Shown here one piece after another: positions 60,441-64,000 of a stretch of 64,000 nucleotides of DNA; the first letter of the stretch is position 1; each line of letters begins with the position of its first letter. The position numbers and the translations under genes were made by a program. The DNA lies in the NCBI GenBank assembly GCA_020746105.1, contig CM036617.1, forward strand, positions 134,877,845-134,941,844, in the 5' to 3' direction. The notes under the pieces are model-generated. The model had not been told where the DNA came from. It did no database searches and saw only the letters and a list, made by a program, of their open reading frames with translations. The stretch is from Trogon surrucura (lineage: Eukaryota; Chordata; Aves; Trogoniformes; Trogonidae).

Positions 60441-60889
60441 TCATCATTGACAGTGCTTGAGCTTTAAGAGAATCCTTTATTTGCATAAAGAAGCTGCTGC
60501 AGAGATCCTGACTGCATGAAATACTTCATGTTTAGATACAGGATGGGCACACAGCAGCCCCCTTTGTGACAGAGATCTCACAAGCACAGACCTGTACAAG
60601 TGACAGTTATCCTAATACATATGCTAGCACTATCACTGTCTAGCGTGTAGCACTGAGCATCACTTGCCTGGCGATTGTACTAAAGTGTTTTCACTTTAAG
60701 ACAGAATTCAGAAAAGATGAAAAAATACAACACTGTCTCTGATGAAAAGAAACAATCTGTAAACAACGTCAGTTAAACCAGGTGATTTCTGGTCGAATTG
60801 ATTTGTGTTTGCAGTCTTGTGCAGAAGAAGCTTTGAGATACTGGGCATGACCTGAGTCTTTTCTGTTGAGAGAGCAAGAGTGATTCTGA
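60441..60889. other. Unassigned sequence
   Basis: AT-rich, nothing recognised. Confidence 0.45.
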
Positions 60890-61010
60890 CTATATATAAG
60901 GAAGAAAAAAAATAATCCCCAGTAGTGATTCAGCACCGGAACAGATGCACAAAGAAGCTGAGGAATCACCATCCTTGGACATGTTCAAATCACTTTGACT
61001 AGCTTCCCAA
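60890..61010 (+). mobile_element. CR1 3' remnant, weak
   Basis: A decayed plus-strand piece that reads like the ORF2 C-terminus in broken frames: GATTCAGCACCGGAACAG, then GAGGAATCACCATCC and CTTGGACATGTTCAAA, the counterpart of the HWNRL...ESPSLETFK region of other copies. It is too short and divergent for firm edges. Confidence 0.5.
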
Positions 61011-64000
61011 AGATCTCTTCTCCCTTCATGGTTGCTCATCTAAAAATCCAAGATTCTTGAAAATACTGATGATGATTGTACTCATCTGTTTTACAGGGAT
61101 CTGGAATATCATTAAATTTTGGTAATCCAGATACCATAGTGAAAGTGGTTTACTTTCATACAAAAGTAAACAATTATGATAGCATTGGTGAACAATGTAA
61201 GCAGATAACCTGGAGACTTCCATCTGCTGTCTCTTGGAGCTTGGTGCTAAAGCAGAGGTAATATATAACTGGTCTTTTCAGACTGCTTGAGATCTTCACT
61301 GTTTATAGGGTTAAATCATTAAAAGATATTTGGATCCTCAGGAACTTTCATGCTTTTCAGATTCTTTATGATTTTCAGGACTTCTAAGGAGTTGGAGATA
61401 ATTCCACTAGCCAGTGTTCAACATGCCCCCAAAACAATTGAGAATCATTTATGGAAGGGTTAGCACAAGGAGGATTGGCAGCTAGTACTTGGGTGACAAG
61501 TTCTGTGCAGCTGGAAGAGAGAGAGAGAATGAGAAAGGGAATTTAAAGAAGTTTGTTGAAGGTTCCTGTGCAGGGAAGCAGTATTGCTTTGCAGTTGGGT
61601 TTGGAGGAGAATGGGGAATAGTGAATTCTGTAGCAAGGAGAGGTAATCTGTCTGAAAGTGGTTTTGGATGAAGTAGCAAGCAGAGAACGCCATGGAAAGG
61701 TGCTTGTGTGGACAAAACGAGGATGGTTTAAAAGTTGACATGGTTTGAGGTTTGTGTTTAAGTAGTTTGATGTAAGGAAGAAATAGTAGAAGAACTGAAG
61801 AATGAAAGATGAGTGTCCTTGGGTGTAGTCAAATTCTGCACAGGTTAAGTGCTGGAGGGAAGGGCAGGGCAGTAGTTAGCAATTTAGAGTCTTGCTATTC
61901 TTTAATTCAGATAGACTAGTGTCTCCCTCCTACTCTCCCTTAAATTCTTCCATAGTGTTTTTTCTTCTCTATCCTTCATTGTGGAGTAAGCATTTTTTTT
62001 TGTTGAGTTGTGGAAGAGGTAGAATTAAAAAAAAGAAAAAAAAGACGAATACAGGTTTTTTCACTGCTGAATCAAAACCAGCTTTTTTGTCTAGCCACAA
62101 TTTGTTTTAGGGAAAAGTAAGTCTCCAGTCTGATGCAGAGACTGTGTGATGCCTCATGAAGAGCAATGAAACATTGCTGGGACACAGGGTCTACAGATGT
62201 TGTAAGAGAGATATGCAGGTCGGGAGGGAAGAAGAGCTATTGGATTCTTTGGAACCAGAAATGATGTTGTGTCTGCTTCATGGTAGCTGGTTTTTTTTTC
62301 AGTTCTATTTGTTTTGTGATAGTAAACTGATTTCCTCCTTACATATTACCTAGTAATTTCAAGACTTTGGCCTGAAATCCAGCAACTGGGGCATATTTGG
62401 ATTCTGTTTCCTGCTCTATCACTCCTAAGTTATGTGACATTGATAAGTCTGAGTTGTAGGCTGGTTTCAAAGCTTCTGTAAATGAATACAGTCCTGTTGA
62501 CTGAAATAAGAGGTCTCTTCAGTTTTTGTCCTTTCTTTCTGCATTTATTTACCTTCGAAATGAATATTTAAAAATTCTCATCTCTCAGGAGTTGAGTAGC
62601 CTGAAAAAAAAACTTTTAGACGTTGTAATGTAACAGATTGACTGGTAGTACAAATGCTGAATGTTTCTCCATGGAGAGTAGTCATGCAGGCTTGATTCTG
62701 GTGTACTGAGTCTTGGTTTTGGTGGCTCAGGCAGTAGTCTTCAGCCCCATTGCTGGAGACCACTACTACATGCTTGGATAGTCCTTTTTGTAAAGAAGGT
62801 TTTACTGATGATTCAGCCTGGAATTATCTCCTTTTTATGGTTTCATCCAAGTGTGTTTTTCTTCTGTGGTATATGCAGATTTCAAAAATTAATATGCAGT
62901 ACCTGTATTATATCCATCCTCCCATTTAATCTTCATTTTTCCTCAGTTATATTTAACTGATTTTATTTTTCTCATTCCTTATAAAACAGGAATCAAAGTT
63001 TTTGTTTCTGCCTGAGGTCTCTTTAGTTTCCTTATGTTCTAGTGATTCTCAGAGGGGCTTTGGTTCCTATGTTTGGTGCTCTGGGTTCTCATCGGGGGCA
63101 GTGCAAGAGAGAACTATTCCATCCTGTCCAGCAGTTTCTCCTCCTTTTCAGTAAAGGAAATCAAATTGCACTCCATTGCCTTTTACCATATTCCCCAGGC
63201 TGCTTTTTTTCTCTACTATGCTGAACTTGCTTGAATCCCTCGTTGCTAGGTTTTCAGATAATTGCAGCGAGACTGCTACCCCTCTTAATTGCAACTCTTC
63301 CCCCTCTTATTTCAGCCAAGTTATTGAGCCTTTTCTCTATATTGCCCGAGACATTTTTCTTTCTCCTTAGCTACACTTTACTGTCTCACTGAAGACATTG
63401 AAGTTTTCAATGCTCTGCACAAAGGGCACCCAAAGAAACAAAATACACTGGCTTCTTGCATGTAACCTACATATTACTAGGATATTTCTCTGATGGGCTG
63501 AGAATTGGGCAGATGGAGCCAGAAATACCTTACTTAGCAAAATTACTGTGCTGGATTGATCTAATGCAGTGCTGGATTAGGCTACATGCATGTTAGGTTC
63601 TTAATGGTGAAATTTTCTTTGGTTTTGCTTGGATTTTTTTTTCACTTCTTAAAATTGGACTGGGAATTTTCATGGCTGTAATGCAAGCTCCCTATTTGAT
63701 CTTAAATGTCACAACATTTGCTTCCTCACGTACCACATATTAATGGCAAAAATACTGTCCAGCTTCAATAGTGATGTATAGTCATATATTTACAGTGACA
63801 AATGCCTGCATCTGAAATGCAGTTACAAGTGTGTAATACAGCTTCATATTGTCATAAACAGCAACAACTCTCTTGTCATGGCTACTGCCCTGCAGAATCC
63901 TGAAAAGGCAAAGTGTAAGTTATAAGAGACAGAATTTGAAAAGCGTACAGGGGAAATGGAATGGAGATCTTCCAAGAGGCCTTGCCAAGAATGCAAAGGT
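61011..64000. other. Unassigned AT-rich sequence to the window end
   Basis: No gene or repeat recognised. It contains only short A/T homopolymers (for example near 62028-62043) and small biased frames. Confidence 0.5.

Noticed and set aside
1..64000. CRISPR arrays, operons, ribosome binding sites, tRNA or rRNA genes
   Set aside because: None is present. The window is vertebrate nuclear DNA, and no tRNA-like cloverleaf or rRNA segment was seen apart from the proviral primer site.

Overview
The window is vertebrate, almost certainly avian, nuclear DNA. About eighteen CR1 LINE pieces carry the bird/reptile CR1 3' tail (ATTCTRTGA-type repeats), one complete two-LTR ERV-L-like provirus is present, and there is a single CpG island in otherwise AT-rich, intron-like sequence. 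There is no sign of bacterial or plasmid organisation. No intact host protein-coding gene can be read.

Layout. 1-17 kb is a dense CR1 graveyard on both strands. It includes a 5'-rich CR1 copy with ORF1 (SGNH-esterase type), endonuclease and the start of RT at 12.97-14.91 kb, cut on its 3' side by an LTR-like insertion. 17-25 kb holds three exon-like blocks on the + strand (20312-20412, 23488-23586, 24426-24600) that together match consecutive parts of the ankyrin-repeat domain of the epithelial calcium channels TRPV5/TRPV6. The first has an in-frame stop, one linking exon is missing and no channel-domain exon was found, so this looks like a decayed TRPV5/6-like copy. 25.8-26.7 kb is another CR1. 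29482-36084 is a class III (ERV-L-like) provirus with paired LTRs, a tRNA-Lys-type primer site, broken gag, and a pol open only between many in-frame stops. It has no env. Its two flanks do not match, and the right flank lies inside a CR1.

36-43 kb contains an inverted CR1 pair, a young CR1 with a 13-bp target-site duplication (38364-39402), and a CR1 nearly identical to the one at 15.3 kb. A hAT-like miniature transposon lies at 44501-44690. A CR1 RT fragment abuts a CpG island (about 46.37-47.16 kb) that looks like the promoter and 5' untranslated exon of an unidentified gene, probably reading rightward. 47-64 kb is consistent with a long first intron or intergenic DNA. It has no exon I can recognise, a probable solo LTR with TATA box and poly(A) signal (59556-60435), a weak LTR/leader-like stretch near 52 kb, and three perfect inverted repeats clustered within 1.4 kb at 50.7-52.1 kb.

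Functionally the window records host sequence invaded repeatedly by retroelements rather than a set of cooperating genes. The items most worth checking are the TRPV5/6 relic, the odd flanks of the provirus, the related LTR that split a CR1, and the palindrome cluster.
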